Shown piece by piece: positions 23,841 through 37,342 of a stretch of 64,000 nucleotides of DNA; position 1 is the stretch's first letter, and every line of letters starts with the position of its first letter. The stretch lies in NCBI GenBank assembly GCA_027625915.1, contig JANTQA010000072.1, positions 2,170,001 through 2,234,000 on the forward strand. The letters run 5' to 3'. The stretch comes from Anaeramoeba flamelloides (lineage: Eukaryota > Metamonada > Anaeramoebidae). The notes under the pieces are model-generated. The model did not search any database, had not been told where the DNA came from, and worked only from the letters and a program-made list of their open reading frames with translations. The translations under genes were made by a program, and so were the position numbers.

Positions 23841-23876
<36 letters not shown>

Positions 23877-24289
23877 CAAAAGAAAAGTTAAAAAAAAAAA
23901 GATCTTCGAAAAGAAAACAATTATTAAGAAAATTAAACTATGTATTGTCTTTAAAAATGAATTGAATTGATTAGTAAAAAAATCTTCTTGTTAACCTTTT
24001 TTAATGAAAATTCAGTAATTAAAAATTCTTAATGCTCATTTCAAAAAGTGTGGTTCACTTTTTTGTTGTTTTTAGGCTTTATTTTTTATTAATTTTTAAA
24101 GATATCATGTTTTTATATGTTTGAGATGATTTAAAAAAATATTTTTTTTATAATAAATAACTTCAATTTAAAAAGTTTTATTTTCAAAATTTGATTTTTA
24201 ATGGGTCAATTTTTTTGAAATGGAGTTTATTCTTTATTTAAAACAAAAAAAAATAAAAAAAAAAAAAAAAGTTTATTTTTATAATACAA
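23331..24289. other. Convergent intergenic region after the BEACH gene
   Basis: Between the inverted repeat and the 3' end of the BEACH gene. It holds a long pyrimidine tract with more than 35 consecutive T (about 23842-23877), followed by an A-rich mirror (23878-23900). No gene is seen; the small frame over the T-tract is low-complexity. Confidence 0.45.
24234..24239 (-). terminator. Possible polyadenylation signal of the BEACH gene
   Basis: AATAAA on the minus strand, about 50 bases past the BEACH stop codon. Confidence 0.3.
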
Positions 24290-27200
24290 TTAAATAACAA
24301 AAACAATACCCTTTGCTGTACCAAATAAAATTTTTTGAATGTTTTTATCGAATCCAATTGAAGTTATTGGTTGCCCCAAAGAAATTTTTTTTTTGATAAT
24401 TTTAAATTGAGGTAAAGAGAAAAAAAAGATCAACCCATTTCTTGTACCGATTAATAAATATTTTTTATTCTTATAAAAAATGAATTTCCAACAATTAATT
24501 TCGAATGCAAAGGGAATTTTATTAATTAATTTACCGTTGATTGAATAAAGTTGGATATTATGGTTACTATATATTAAAATTTCCCCATCGTTCGTTAGTG
24601 TTAATAAAAGTGTTACGCCCGAATTAATCGATCTAATATATTGTCCTGTTAGCAAAGAATGTAGAATTAAAGTTCCGTCTTTTGATCCCGTAACGACTAA
24701 ATCTAAGTCTATATTAAAATCGCAACAAGTAATTTCATCGTCATGCCCGTTTAGGATATGAATAATTTCAAGTTTAATAATAGAACCTTCATTTTTTTGT
24801 AAACAATTCCAAATAATTGCTGTTGTGTCCTTCGATGCAGTTAATAAGATGTTATTTTTAAATTTCAAACAAGTAACAATATCTTTATGATAAATGATCT
24901 TTTTTAAGGTAGAAAAGTTCACAATATCTGTAATTTTAAAAGAATTATCAAAGTGTCCACAGCTAAAAAATAACCGGCCATCACTTGAAAAATCAAAAGC
25001 ATTTGAGAAATTTTTGATCTCAGAAGATAAAGACATCCCAATTTTGTATTTTTTTTGTAAATTTTGCTTATTTTTTTCAATTTGGATTTCGTAAGTATAT
25101 TTATTCTTATTCTTATTGTTACTGGGCTTATCAATTAAATTTTGATTGCTTTTAACATTAGAAATAGCATTAGTATTTACAGTTACATTTACATTATTAT
25201 TGCTGTTGCTGCTGTTTTTATCATTAATGGTATTGCTATCGTTATTGTTATCATTATCGTTGGAATGGTTATGATCATTGTTGAGATTGAAATTGGTATT
25301 TTTTGATTTATTCAAAAAATAGCAGTATAAATCCCTTTTTTCAGTAAATATTATTAATCTCTTGATTCCATCAAATGCATATAATTGATCAGAAATCCCA
25401 ATAAACAAAATATTAAAATTTGGTTCAATTTCTATGGAATAAAAATTGTTAATATCGAAAGAATCAATTGCCCAAGTCAACATTTCACTACTAATTTGTT
25501 CCAATGATAACCTTTTGGGATGTGGTTTTTTAATTAATAATTGTGATGGGCATTGACCAAAATCTTGTATCTGTGTAATAATTGCTTTCTTTTTATGTGG
25601 GTCAGTAATCTGATCAAGATCAATTGCCCCCTCATAAGTTAAATGATAGAATACGTTCAGCGCTTTAATCGCTTCCTCTCCTCTTTGCTTATAACCAAAG
25701 GTTAAATCGATCCATTCATGTAAATGCTCGCTGACATAATCGCTTTCTAATGCTTCTCTCATTATTTGAATAAATTGATACGGCGAATTGTTTGCCCATT
25801 TTGGTAATTCAACATCATTGACTATTTCTCCATTTTGATTGATCCCTAAATCAAAATTATTTGAATTCATTAAAAATTCCGGGGAATAGTAAAACTCGGG
25901 TATTAATTCTCTATAATCAGTTTGATGCAGTAAGCAAGATTGCCAAGTTTTTTCAATTGAAGAAAAAATTCGATCAGCTCGATCAAATTTGTCACCTATT
26001 TTTTTTTTTTTTATTAATAGAACGATTAAATATTTTATTTTTTTATTAATAGAAAGAACAAATATAAATTTTTTTTTTCAGAAATCAAGATTTTGAAGAT
26101 TTAATTATTTGTTATAATTCTTAGGATTTTTGTTTTTTTCTTTTAAAAAGTTCATTTGATGACTATTACTACAATTTTTTATATTTTTTTCAAAAAAAAA
26201 AAAAAAAAAAAATAATATATTTCATTCTAAAAGTGAAATTTAGATCTTGGAGAAATTATATACAATATCGCTCAAATGTCTTATCGTCATTGAATGGTAT
26301 CTTGTTTGATTTTCCTGAATAAGTGTAGAGTTTAAAACTTTTTTGAATGACAAAATATTACAAATAAAATTTTCTATTTGTTGTATATATCTTTTACTTT
26401 TTTTTTTTTTTTTTATTTTTAGTATTTAATTTATTTTTTTTTTTGTTAAACAAAAAACTTTTTTTTTTTTGAGATTTTAATTTGATTCTTAAAATACACT
26501 TTTTAAAAATTCAGAAATTTTTAATTTTCTCTTTTTCTCTTATTTCCCCTTTGGATCAATTTTTTTATCTTTCAAGAACCAACCAAAGACACTTATTCTT
26601 TTTTAATTGTTTCTGATCAAATCAAAAACTTATTCCTGAAAATGGATGTACTATTTGTAACTATTTTTTAGTTACTTTGATTTGAAAATATTTTATTTGT
26701 AGGCTTGAATTTAGTTGTAAAATGAGAAAATTTATATATATATATAATTCACTATTGATCATGGTTCTCTTAAAATTAAAATTAAAAAAAAAAAAAAAAA
26801 AAAAATACCAACCTTGTAATTCGATGGATAGAGAAGTAAAAGGTTCCATTCTAATTAAATAATATAAAATGATCCCAACGTTAGAATAATGGCTGCCATA
26901 AAGGAAAGGTGGTAATAAAGAATCGGAATTTTTGGCCAAAGTTTTATATTTTGTTTTACATTCTTTTAATCGTTTTTGTGATAATGCTCCCATTGGCTTT
27001 GATAAATTTCGATAATTTTTTGGATCATTTAAATCAATTTTCTCACTTTTGTAATTTATTAAAATCCAGGGAAATATGGGATATTGTGCCAAATCGTTAT
27101 AACTTCTATTTGCTAAAGTATTTAATTTCATTAAATATTCGAAATTGCTTATTGATCGATTTTGCCACAATTTAGTATATTTCCATTTTTTAAAAGCTTT

Positions 27201-30200
27201 AGTTGGGTTGCCAGTATAAAAAAATTTCATTAAATTGGGAGGCTTGGTACTTTTTATTTTTTTATAAATTTGATCTCGAATTTTTTTATTTTCAAAAATT
27301 ATTAAAAAGTTTTTTTTATTTGTTAAAAAGATTTCCAATGCATTATGAGTTAAGCAATATCTTCTTTTATAAATGTTTATTATGGAATTGATTTTCCAGA
27401 TTTTTTTATTTATTAATTTCCCCTTTTTTCTTAGCCCCTCTCCTCCTTTTTCTTTATCAATTTGCTTTTCTTTATTATCATTGTTGCTGCTGCTGCCATC
27501 ACTTCGACTCTTGGTATCCTTCTCGTTATTTTTATATTTAGTGTTGTTATTTGGATGAAAATAAAGAAATAAGTTCGAAATTTCAAAACTACCTTCGGCT
27601 GCATAGACAATCGTTTTTAATGTACAAGGTTTTTTTATTAAGAATTTTTCGATATTATTATGATTATTATTCCGAACATTATCATTTATTTTGAATTGAT
27701 TTATTTTATTAATTTTATTAATTTCTTTATTTTTTTCATCTATATTTTTTTCTATTTTTTCTCTTTTATTTGAATGGTTCAACAAATCCATTCCTGAAAA
27801 CAATTGATTGTTTTGTTGTAAAATATTTAATTTGTTATTTAATAGTTCCTCTTTATTCTTATTTAACATTTTCGTTTCCTCTCCATGTTTATTAAAATCA
27901 AAATCTCTTTTTTTCGAAGCGTCTATATGCTTATTAAAATTATAATTTTTTTTTAATTTTAATCTTCTTCTTAGATTGTCTTCTGTTTTATTTAATTTCC
28001 AATAAGAATTGATTTTTTTTCGATCTGCCCATATACTTCTTTCACCAGTCATTTTTTTGAATAGCGATTTCCATTTTTTATTAAAAAAATTATTTTCATT
28101 CTTCTTATTTAAATTATATTTTTCAATATTATTTTTGAAATCTATTAATAATTTTTTATTAATAAATTTGGTAAAATTAATTAAATTTTCATCTTTGTAA
28201 ATTTTAATTTTTTTTAAATCTTCCAAATTTTTTTTGTTTAAATTCATTTGTATGTTTTTAATTATGTTTACTTGTTCTTTGAAATGATTATTTAATTGGA
28301 ATTCTATAAATTTATCGTTTTTTGGTTTATTAATTAAATCAATTTTAATAAAGCTAAACCTCCAAATGTCTATATTTTTTTTAAACTTTTGGAAAAATTT
28401 CGGAGGGGATACATATTCATCCGTATTATTTTTATTATATTTTTCTTTCTTTCCTAGAATTTGCAAACTATTTTGAGATTTAAAAATCTTTAAAAAATAA
28501 GAATAATTGCCAAAAATGATTTTTTGAAAGCATAAAATTAATATATTTAAAGATTCAACTTTTTTGTATTTTATATTTAATGTTTTCAGTTCATATAATT
28601 TTTCATATAAATTCGATGAGATGTTATTTAAAATCTCTTGGGTTTTTATATTATTAAAATTCATTTTGTTTAGTGTATAAGAAATTAATTTATTCAAATA
28701 TTTTAAACAAAATTTTGAAACTTCTTTATTATTATTCACTTTTATACCAGAAATTAATATTTTTGAAATATAATTATTTATGGTAATTATTATTTTTTTA
28801 TTTTCATTCTTTAGATAAAATGAATTTAAATTAAAAAATTGCAAATGATTTTCTAAAAAATGTATTAATTTTATAATTAATTTAAAATCATCCCATTTAT
28901 TATTTTTTAGTTTGATTTGTAAATTAATTTGTTTTTTTTTCTTCTTGGTTCATAATTTTGAATTCTTCTTCAGTATAATTAATTAAATTATTGTTTTTTT
29001 CATTTTTTAAATTTTCATTTTTCTTTTTATTTTGATGATTACAATTAGCAGTTTTATCATTGTTCTGGTTATTAATTTTAATGTCAGGAACACAAAATAT
29101 AAAAAAGTAAATTAATCTAATTAATTCAAAAATATTATTATAAAATTCCAAATGAAATAATTCTTTGTGGATCAAATTAATTTTGTTTGTTTTTCGTTTG
29201 TTATGGAACCAATCATTTAATTCGACTAATAAATTATTAAAAAATTTTTTTTTTATTTTTCTTTTTTTTAGGTAGGGATATTCTTTAAAAAGGCATAATA
29301 AATTTAAAGTAGTTTTTAAATTTTTATTATTGAGATTTATTAAACAATAATTAATAATTTTTGAAAATATGTTATAAATAATTTTATTTTGTTTTTTTAA
29401 AAGAATAATTCTATCACCAAATTGTACATTTCTTTCTTTTTCTTTTTCCTTTTCTTCTTCAATTTCCTTTTCGTTTTCCTTTTGGTTTTCTTTTTCTTTT
29501 TCTTTTTCTTTTTTTTTTTCTTTTTCTTTTTGGTTATCATTTTCATTTTCATTTTCATTTTCATTTTTTGTTTTCATTATGTTTTTGTTTTTTCCTTTTC
29601 CTTTTTCCTTTTTTTTTTCCTTTTCATTTTTATTTTCATTTTCATTTTCATTTTTTGTTCCCTTTTTTTTTTGATTTCTTGATTTTATTTTCATTTTATT
29701 TTTATTATTTTCCTCCTTTTTTTCTTTTTTTTTTTTGTTTATATTAGTATTATGATGATTAATGTTTTTCTCTTTTTCATTTGTATCCTCATTTTCATTG
29801 TTGATTTCATTTTTTTTATTTTTTAAATTGTTGATTAATTTTAAATTATTTATTAATATATCAAAAAAAATCATTTGCAAAAAGTCTTCATTTAATATTA
29901 AAATAATATTTGTATTTAAATTAAATAATTTTAATAAACATTTTAAAGTAATTAAATTGTTATGGTAATTATTAAAATTCTGATCATGATTATTGATTAT
30001 TAACAATTTCAATGTATTAAATATAATTGGTCTCTGTATTTTGGTAATGCATTGCTTATCTTTCTTCAAAATGTGTAATAAATTATTATTAATATTTTGA
30101 TTTGTTAACAAGGTCAATAAACTTGATAAAATATTATTATCCAATTGATTATAATCTAATAGCAAGTTATGAATTAATATATAATAATTTTTGATTAATA

Positions 30201-31349
30201 ATCTTTTTAAATTTTTTTTTTTTTTTAGATTCTTTTCAATCAAACTTGATAAAATTTTGTCAAATTGTGATATTATTTTTAAAGTTAATGAAAAAACTTG
30301 TATTGAATCTTTTGTTAATAGCCAAATAAACCCGATTTCAATTCCATAATTTAAAATTTCATCTATAATAATTAATTGATAGTTTTTATTTGATAATAAA
30401 TTTAATAATAATTGAAGAATATCTTCAATATGTTCATCATAATCAGACATGAAAATGTATTCAAATATGCACCATAAATTTGTTATTCCATTGCAATTGC
30501 CATTGCCATTATCATTATCATTATTTATTTTTTGTTTTAAACTGCTGTTATTAATACGTGTCTTATTATTTAAATTGTTTTGATTATTTTTGGTGTGATT
30601 GTCACTATAGTTATATACGTTGTTTTGATTGGTCGTATTATTATTTATTAAATTCTTTTTATGTGCGATGTGGTCATTATTTTTGATTGGTTGGTTAGCA
30701 CTATTGTTATTCACTTGTCTTTGGATATTGTTTATTTTTAAAATGTGGGTGATTAAATTTAATAATAATTTTCTTAATTTATTTAATTTATTTAAATCTG
30801 TAATTTTATTAGCAATAATTTCTTTGGTTATTTGATGTTCTTGAGGTTTTTGGGCTTTACAATTTTCATCTGGGTGAATCCAATAATAAAAATATAAGAT
30901 ATTAATAATTTTTTGAATCGAAATTATATTAGTATTATGAATATTATTAATTATAAATTTTTTTATTAAATTGATTAATTTCTTTTGAAAATTATAGCTA
31001 GTATAAACCCAAATATCAAAATTTAACAATAGATTGTCAATGATTAATCCAAGTACTACCTTTGAATTTATTGAAAAAATGAATTTTTTTAAGATCTCAA
31101 TAAAACTAATATTAAATAATTTTGGATTTATTTTTGTTAATAATTTGCCCAAGATCAAAATCCCTGAATTTCGTAAAAAATTATTTCTGGATATTTTTGA
31201 TTTGATTAATATTTGACAAATTAATTGAAAAATTTGATTTAAATTTTCTTGATCTCTTTTTAAATTGTGATTACGATCATTATCATTTTTTCCAATATTC
31301 TTGTTATCATTATTATTATCATTATTGATGTTGTTGTTGTCTTTGATGA

Positions 31350-31432
<83 letters not shown>

Positions 31433-34400
31433 TTATTGTTGCTATTATTATTATTATCCGAAAATGTATATTCTATTGGATGATTTATTTGTAATATTAA
31501 CGGTAATAAAATCAATATCCCACCTAGACAATGCAATCTTTCAATTAAATCCTTTTTAAAATATTTAATTACCTTAAAAATTTCACAATTCGTTTGTCTA
31601 TAATTTTCTATTATGGATTGGTTGAAGCATATATGTTTATCTGTGCCTTTTGCTGTAAAATGTAGAAATATCTTTTTATTTTGAATGTATTTGTTAATAA
31701 TTTTTTTACTATCATTTTCAAAAATATTTAAAATTTCCTTTTCTTGCAGAATTTCATTAAAAAACGAAATCGAATTAATATAACCATTAAGGGTATGTTC
31801 GTGATTTAATAAATTTAAAAATTTCTCTTTATGTAGAATTAAACAATTTGAACCAATTTTATTGCGATCAAATAATAAATTGTTCTTATTAATATATTTT
31901 TGATATTGTGTGCCAATTAATTGATTATTGATCCAAATTTGGCAGTTTCCATATTTTTTCCTATTTAATTTATTTTTTTTTTTCCTTTTCATGTTTGGTC
32001 CTCCATCTTGATTTGAATTTGAATTTGAATTTGAATGTGAATGTGAATTTGAATTAATGTTTTTTATTTTATTTTTCTTTGTGAATTTGGAAGAAAAGGA
32101 ATGTTTTAGACATATGAAGTTCCAATTATTTAATAAATTAATTCTTTTTTCATTTATTGCAAATGATATTGTGTTTTCACTTTTATTATCTATATAGATC
32201 CTATACTTTAGAAAATATTTATTCTCTTTATTTTTAAAAAAAAATAATTCTATTCCTTGATTTAATTTTGAATTCAGAAAACTAAAAATTTTTTGTTGGT
32301 TGTTGGTATTATTGAAGGATTTAATATTAATCCAAGTAATAAAGGTAAAGCCTTTATTTGGGAAAAGGAAAGGTTTTACAAATAAATTAGACCTTTTATG
32401 ATTAAAGGAGAAAAATTCTTTGATTTCATAATTGGTTGGATTTAATTTTGTCATTTTTCTTAACGATTGAATAAGTAATGTTGATTGACTTGGTCTGAAA
32501 TGGTTGGGTAATAATCTTAAATTGCCTATTAATGTTTTTAATTCATCAACAGTAATCCAATGTTTTCCTAAAATTCTAATTAGTTTGATGATCTTGGTTG
32601 ATTTCATTAAATTATCATTGAATCTTGGTAACATTTTTAATAACAAGAGTAATAAACCAGATTTTGAAATTAAATAGCTATTGTTAATTGTTTTTTTACA
32701 AATTATAATAAATTCATTTAACAATTTATCAAAATAATTAAAATCATTATTGTTTTTGTTTGGATTTTGATTTTGATTTTTATTTTTAGTTTTTTTTTTA
32801 TTTTGATATTTAGTTTTGATTTTTTTTTTATTTTTTTTATTATTTTTATTTTTCTTGTTATTATCATTATTTTTGTTATTATTATCGTTATTGTTACTCT
32901 TATTTTTATTATTAATATTGACAGTTTTATTTATTTTAATTTTTTTTTTGATTATTATTAATTTTCTTTGGCTGTTGTTCTGGTTTTGTGTAGAATTGTT
33001 TAGTTTTTTATTAACATTTTTATTTGATAATAAATAAATGTTTGAAAAAAATATAAACAATGTTATAGAAATCTGAGGGTTAGTTATTAAATAATTAGTG
33101 TTAGAATTATAATTATTTGGATTTATTAATAAATTCATTAATAAACTGTAAATTTCTTTTAAATCATCAATATCTTCAATATCATAATTTAATAAAATTT
33201 TACCTAATTGTTTAAATCCAATTTGATTTTGAAAAGTTGTTATATTAATAAATTTATCTTGAAATAATATTTTTAATAATTTTAATATTTGGAAAATTAT
33301 TTTCAGAGAAATCGATTTCGAATTCAATATATTTTTTATTACACAAAAAAAATTAGCTTCTCTTAATATATCTTGGAGATTGGCGTTACCAGTCGTTGCT
33401 CTAGTTAAAGAAAATAATATTTGATGTAGGATATTGATAATTTCGTTTTTCGTAAAGTATTTATTTTCATCTGTTGTGACATCTAGCATGTTTAGGATAC
33501 TCGTTAATTTATAAAGTAGGTCGGTAATGAATATTAGCCAATTACTGTTTTTGTTTGTATTTCCACTTGATGGGGTTTCTTTCGTTATATTTTTTTCGAT
33601 TGATTTTTGGTCATTGATATTGACTGCTGAGGATGGTATGCATAATAATAATTGTTCGATTTTTAATAAGGCAAAAGAAAAAGCTTTTGGATCTAATAAA
33701 AAATCAAATAGTATCCTGTAATTTTTTTGATCGGAGAGCAATTGTGGTATTATTGAAGCAGAGCATATTAATATATCAAAAATCTTAATACTGAAAAATT
33801 TTAATTTTAAAAAAATATGCCCTTGAAAGGGTGCAAGATTCTGTGTGTTGCCTCTTTTCAATTGAAACCAAGTATTTAATATTTTTTGATTTAAATTTGA
33901 AATGATTGGGATGCAGTTCAATTCTGTTATATAATTATTAACAATTTTTAAATTTGTGCTTAGGATGTTATCAAATAATAAGCATCCCATTAATAATGAT
34001 TTTATTGAAAAGCTTGTATTTATCACATTTAATAAAGCTTTAATTTCAAAATAAATATTAAAATTTTCATTTGAATTTATATAATTAAACAAGTAAATTA
34101 TAGTTTTTGTCAATTTTTTAAAATTATTATATTTAATTTTATCTCCGTAGAAATTTGAACTTTGATAATAATTAAAAAATGGTGAAAAAAATGTATTCCA
34201 GACTTTGAAATATTTTAATATCAAATAAGTATTAAAACTAAATGTTTTTAAGATGAAATTTAAATAATATTGTTGGTATTTTGATGATAATGTGAGCATT
34301 ATCATTCTTGAAAATCTATTTGAGTTGCAATCATTAAATTTTGTATTAAAAATAAATAAGGTTGAAATTATTATTTTATCTTTAATTGTTGGCAACGATT

Positions 34401-37342
34401 TGAAAAGTTTATTTAAAAAGATATTTGAAGTGTTATTCCTTAAAAAATCTTGAAATTTTGCATTAAAAGAATAATTGTTAAATATATTTATATATATTTC
34501 TTTTTGTTTTCCTTCTTCATAATTTTTTTGAAAGTTTAATTCACTAATTTTGCATATTTTTGTCAGTAATTTAAATATTTTATTTAATTTTGGTATATTG
34601 AATAAATTTTCTGATAATTGGGGTAATTTGTTTTCAATTTCATCAATGTGGTAATCGTTTATTAAATAATTAAATTTATTTTGCTTTTGATTTTCTTTCT
34701 TTTTGTGATTTTTTTTTCTGTTATTTTGCTTTTTCTTGTCAATTGCTATATCACCAACTCCCTCAGTATTTCCATTGGTTGTGTGAATTTCTAATGATTC
34801 AATTAGCAATTCTTGAATTGGTTTTTTAAAATCTGTTAATGGTTTTTTGGATTTCTTATTTTTATAATTTGTGAAAATTAAAAATTCGCTTTCTTTCTCC
34901 GGTATGTTATTATTTGGTGAAAAGAGTTGTGCCTCGAAACTATTGATTTCTTTTTCCTTTTTATTAAATAATTCCAGACTTTCCGTTGATAAAACAATTT
35001 GTAAAACCCATAATAAAAGATTTGGTAATTTTGAAAAGGTTAATTCTGTGACAATCCTTTTTTCAAATTTGGGTTTGTTATTTATTAATTGAATTATTAA
35101 TTTGAAAATCTTTAAATATAAATCAAATTCTAATTTATTTAATTTTAAATGGCTCATTGTAGAGTTTTCTTCAATTATATCCGTTTTTGTTTTATTTTGA
35201 TTTTTAATGAATTCTGAAAATTTTTTAAACATTACTTTTGAATACTTATTTATTTTTTGGTTTTGATTATTCTTTTTGATAATTATTCTTTTTTTGATTA
35301 ATTTTTTATTATAATTAATCGTATAAACTTTAACTTTTTCTTTTTCTGATTCTTTTTCGGTATTTGATTTTTCTTTTTCTGTTTCTTTTTTGGTATTTGA
35401 TTTTTCTTTTTCTTTTTCTTCTTGTTTTTCTTTTTCTACTTGTTTTTCTTTTTCTTCTTCTTTTTCTTTTTCTTCTTGTTTTTCTTTTTCTTTGTTAATA
35501 TTTGATTTTTTTATTCTTTTTTTCTTGGTATAATTACTTTTTAAATTGTTTTTTTTTATATCATCAGGCTTATAACAGTATAATTTTAATTTAGAATTGT
35601 TTCTTTTTGGTTGATCAATAAATTCTGATAATATGCGAAATAATTGGATTTTCATTGAAAGTGGTAATTTTTTACAAATTGTCTGAATATAATGTAAAAA
35701 ATATTGCAGTATTTCAAACAAAGAATTAGTAAAAATAAATTTTTCTCTTATCCTTCGAAGATTATCAAAAACTGAGATAAAGATTTCCCAAAAATTATAT
35801 TTTTGCATTAAACTAACAAATTCTTTGTGGTAAGTGGCAGTGAAGCTGGTTAAAAATTGTAAATAGAATTTTAATAGAAATTGACTTAATAATAGAGTAT
35901 TGGTTTGGAGGAGCCCACAATATTTGTTTTTTTCTCCTTCTTCTTGGAATTGTTTTTGTTTTTGTTTCTCTTTTTTCTTTCGTGCTTTTTTGCGTTGATC
36001 ACTGCCACCCAACAGATCATTTGTAAATACCGAAAAAATTAAATAAGTCGATTGAAACATTTTTGTTATCAATTCGCAAATCCCATATTTTATCATTCGA
36101 TCACAATTGTTTCGAGATCTTGAGAGGATTAGAATTAAATTACATATAGGGAAGATCGACGATTCAGTCGGTTTAAAGGGTACTTTTCGCGCTCGGATTT
36201 TGCTTTGTAACTGTGGGTAATTCTCTAAAACCTCGGCAAGTTGCATTAATTTGCGTAGGGAGGAGATGATCAGTTCGCTGGCATGCGCTCGATCCCTTTT
36301 AATTAAGGCTACAACATCCATCGTTTCAGATTCCCTTATTTCAGGTTTCCAGTCCTTATAATATTTGTTGAACTTGAGAGAAAAAATACAAAACCAATTA
36401 TGAAAGGCTTCCTATTATTATTAATTGTGAATTTGAAAATGTTAAGTGAAATTTTTTGTTTGGTTAATTTTTCTCTTATTTTTTTCTCTGTTTGTGAGAT
36501 CTTTATTGTTCAATTAGTCAGAAAATTTCCTTACTGATCTTATGACGAAAGAAGAATTTAAATTCTTCACTAGTTTGTTGTTTTATATTCGATTTTTTTA
36601 AACAGCTCTTCACAAAAAGGCAGAAATGAAAGTTTTAAAAAGTGTTACTCAAGCTGGTTATAAGTGAGTGAGTCAAGTAGCTTGAACGATACTTTCTCAA
36701 ACTTTTTAGTTTCACTTTTTTCAAAACTGTTGTACTCTTGTTTTACAAGTAATCCAATCAAAGATATAATATTTCAATTCCCCAAAATTCTTTGTGCTTA
36801 ATTAAATTGAAAATTTTACACAAGAACCATGACAAACCAATATACAATTGAAACTCTTTTTAATTAAAATTAACTCTCTTTTTGATGATCTGAAATAACT
36901 TGGGAATTTTTTTGGGTTTTGAAAAATAAAAAATACATGTAAGAACTCAAGGAAAAGAGTTGAGAATTTTTGTTAAATGTTTTATAGTTGGATTGGTTTG
37001 TTTATTTTTAAAACTGTGATTATGACCATGAAGTTATTTTTTGATATGAGAATAAAATGGGTTTTATTCAGAATTTTTTTTTTTTTTTTCTTTTTTTCTT
37101 TCTTTTTCTTTGGAAAAACAAAAGAAGCTATTTTGAAATAAAAGGAAGACTAAACTCAAAAAAGTTATTACTTTGTCGGTGATTATTTTTCTTTTGTTCC
37201 ATAGTTCTGCTAATATTTTTCCTCCTGGTGAATGAAGATTGTAATAGGACATTTCAAATGGAATTTCAATCGTCCTTAATTCGCTTAATTGGATTGGTGA
37301 TACCTTTAAGAGTTTGTCATGTCTTTTTTTTTCTTTGTTCAT
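24290..37342 (-). CDS. Giant BEACH-WD40 protein, neurobeachin/LRBA type
   Basis: Inferred exons on the minus strand: 37342-37172, 36411-26813 and 25995-24290, with introns of 760 and 817 bases. All joins are GT-AG and phase-consistent; the second rebuilds the BEACH core LQGDKFDRADRIF. Product about 3,824 residues. Order: an N-terminal helical-repeat region; Lys/Glu-rich and Asn-rich inserts; a concanavalin-like domain near 1390-1560 (LFVKPFLFPNKGFTFITWI); a pre-PH segment near 2845; a PH-like domain near 2980-3130; BEACH near 3130-3415 (YPIFPWILINYKS, PPFLYGSHYSN, WIDLTFGYKQRG, ALNVFYHLTYEG); and C-terminal WD40 repeats. BEACH proteins govern membrane traffic and lysosome-related organelles. 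Odd: near 28934 the frame changes by +1 within an A9 run although protein homology-like content continues on both sides. No GT donor lies there, so an assembly error or real frameshifting is likelier than an intron. The first exon is the least certain part; TGA precedes its ATG. Confidence 0.85.
28928..28940 (-). other. +1 frame change in an A9 tract inside the BEACH gene
   Basis: On the minus strand the frame ending MNQEEKKTN-stop and the frame beginning KKKQINLQIKLKNNKWDDF overlap only across a nine-A homopolymer. The second frame has a stop just upstream of the tract, so the switch point is confined to about a dozen bases. One A too many in the assembly would explain it. Confidence 0.75.
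31351..31431 (-). repeat. (AAC)27 microsatellite coding poly-Asn
   Basis: Twenty-seven uninterrupted GTT units on the plus strand encode poly-Asn in the BEACH protein, about residues 1717-1744. They use AAC only, although AAT dominates Asn codons nearby. Such purity indicates recent slippage expansion. Confidence 0.9.
36412..37171 (-). other. First intron of the BEACH gene
   Basis: Donor GTAATA after ITDK and acceptor AATAATAG before EAFHNWFCIF. Contains a stretch (36560-36760) that resembles 42060-42240 in the Furry intron, with a shared GTTACTCAA...CTG core and a TTTTAGT...CACTTTTT block. Confidence 0.6.

Noticed and set aside
29422-29682. Plus-strand Phe-rich frames opposite the BEACH gene
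   Set aside because: They are antisense shadows of Lys/Glu/Asn-rich coding sequence. The same applies to the frames near 31267-31494 and 32767-33037.
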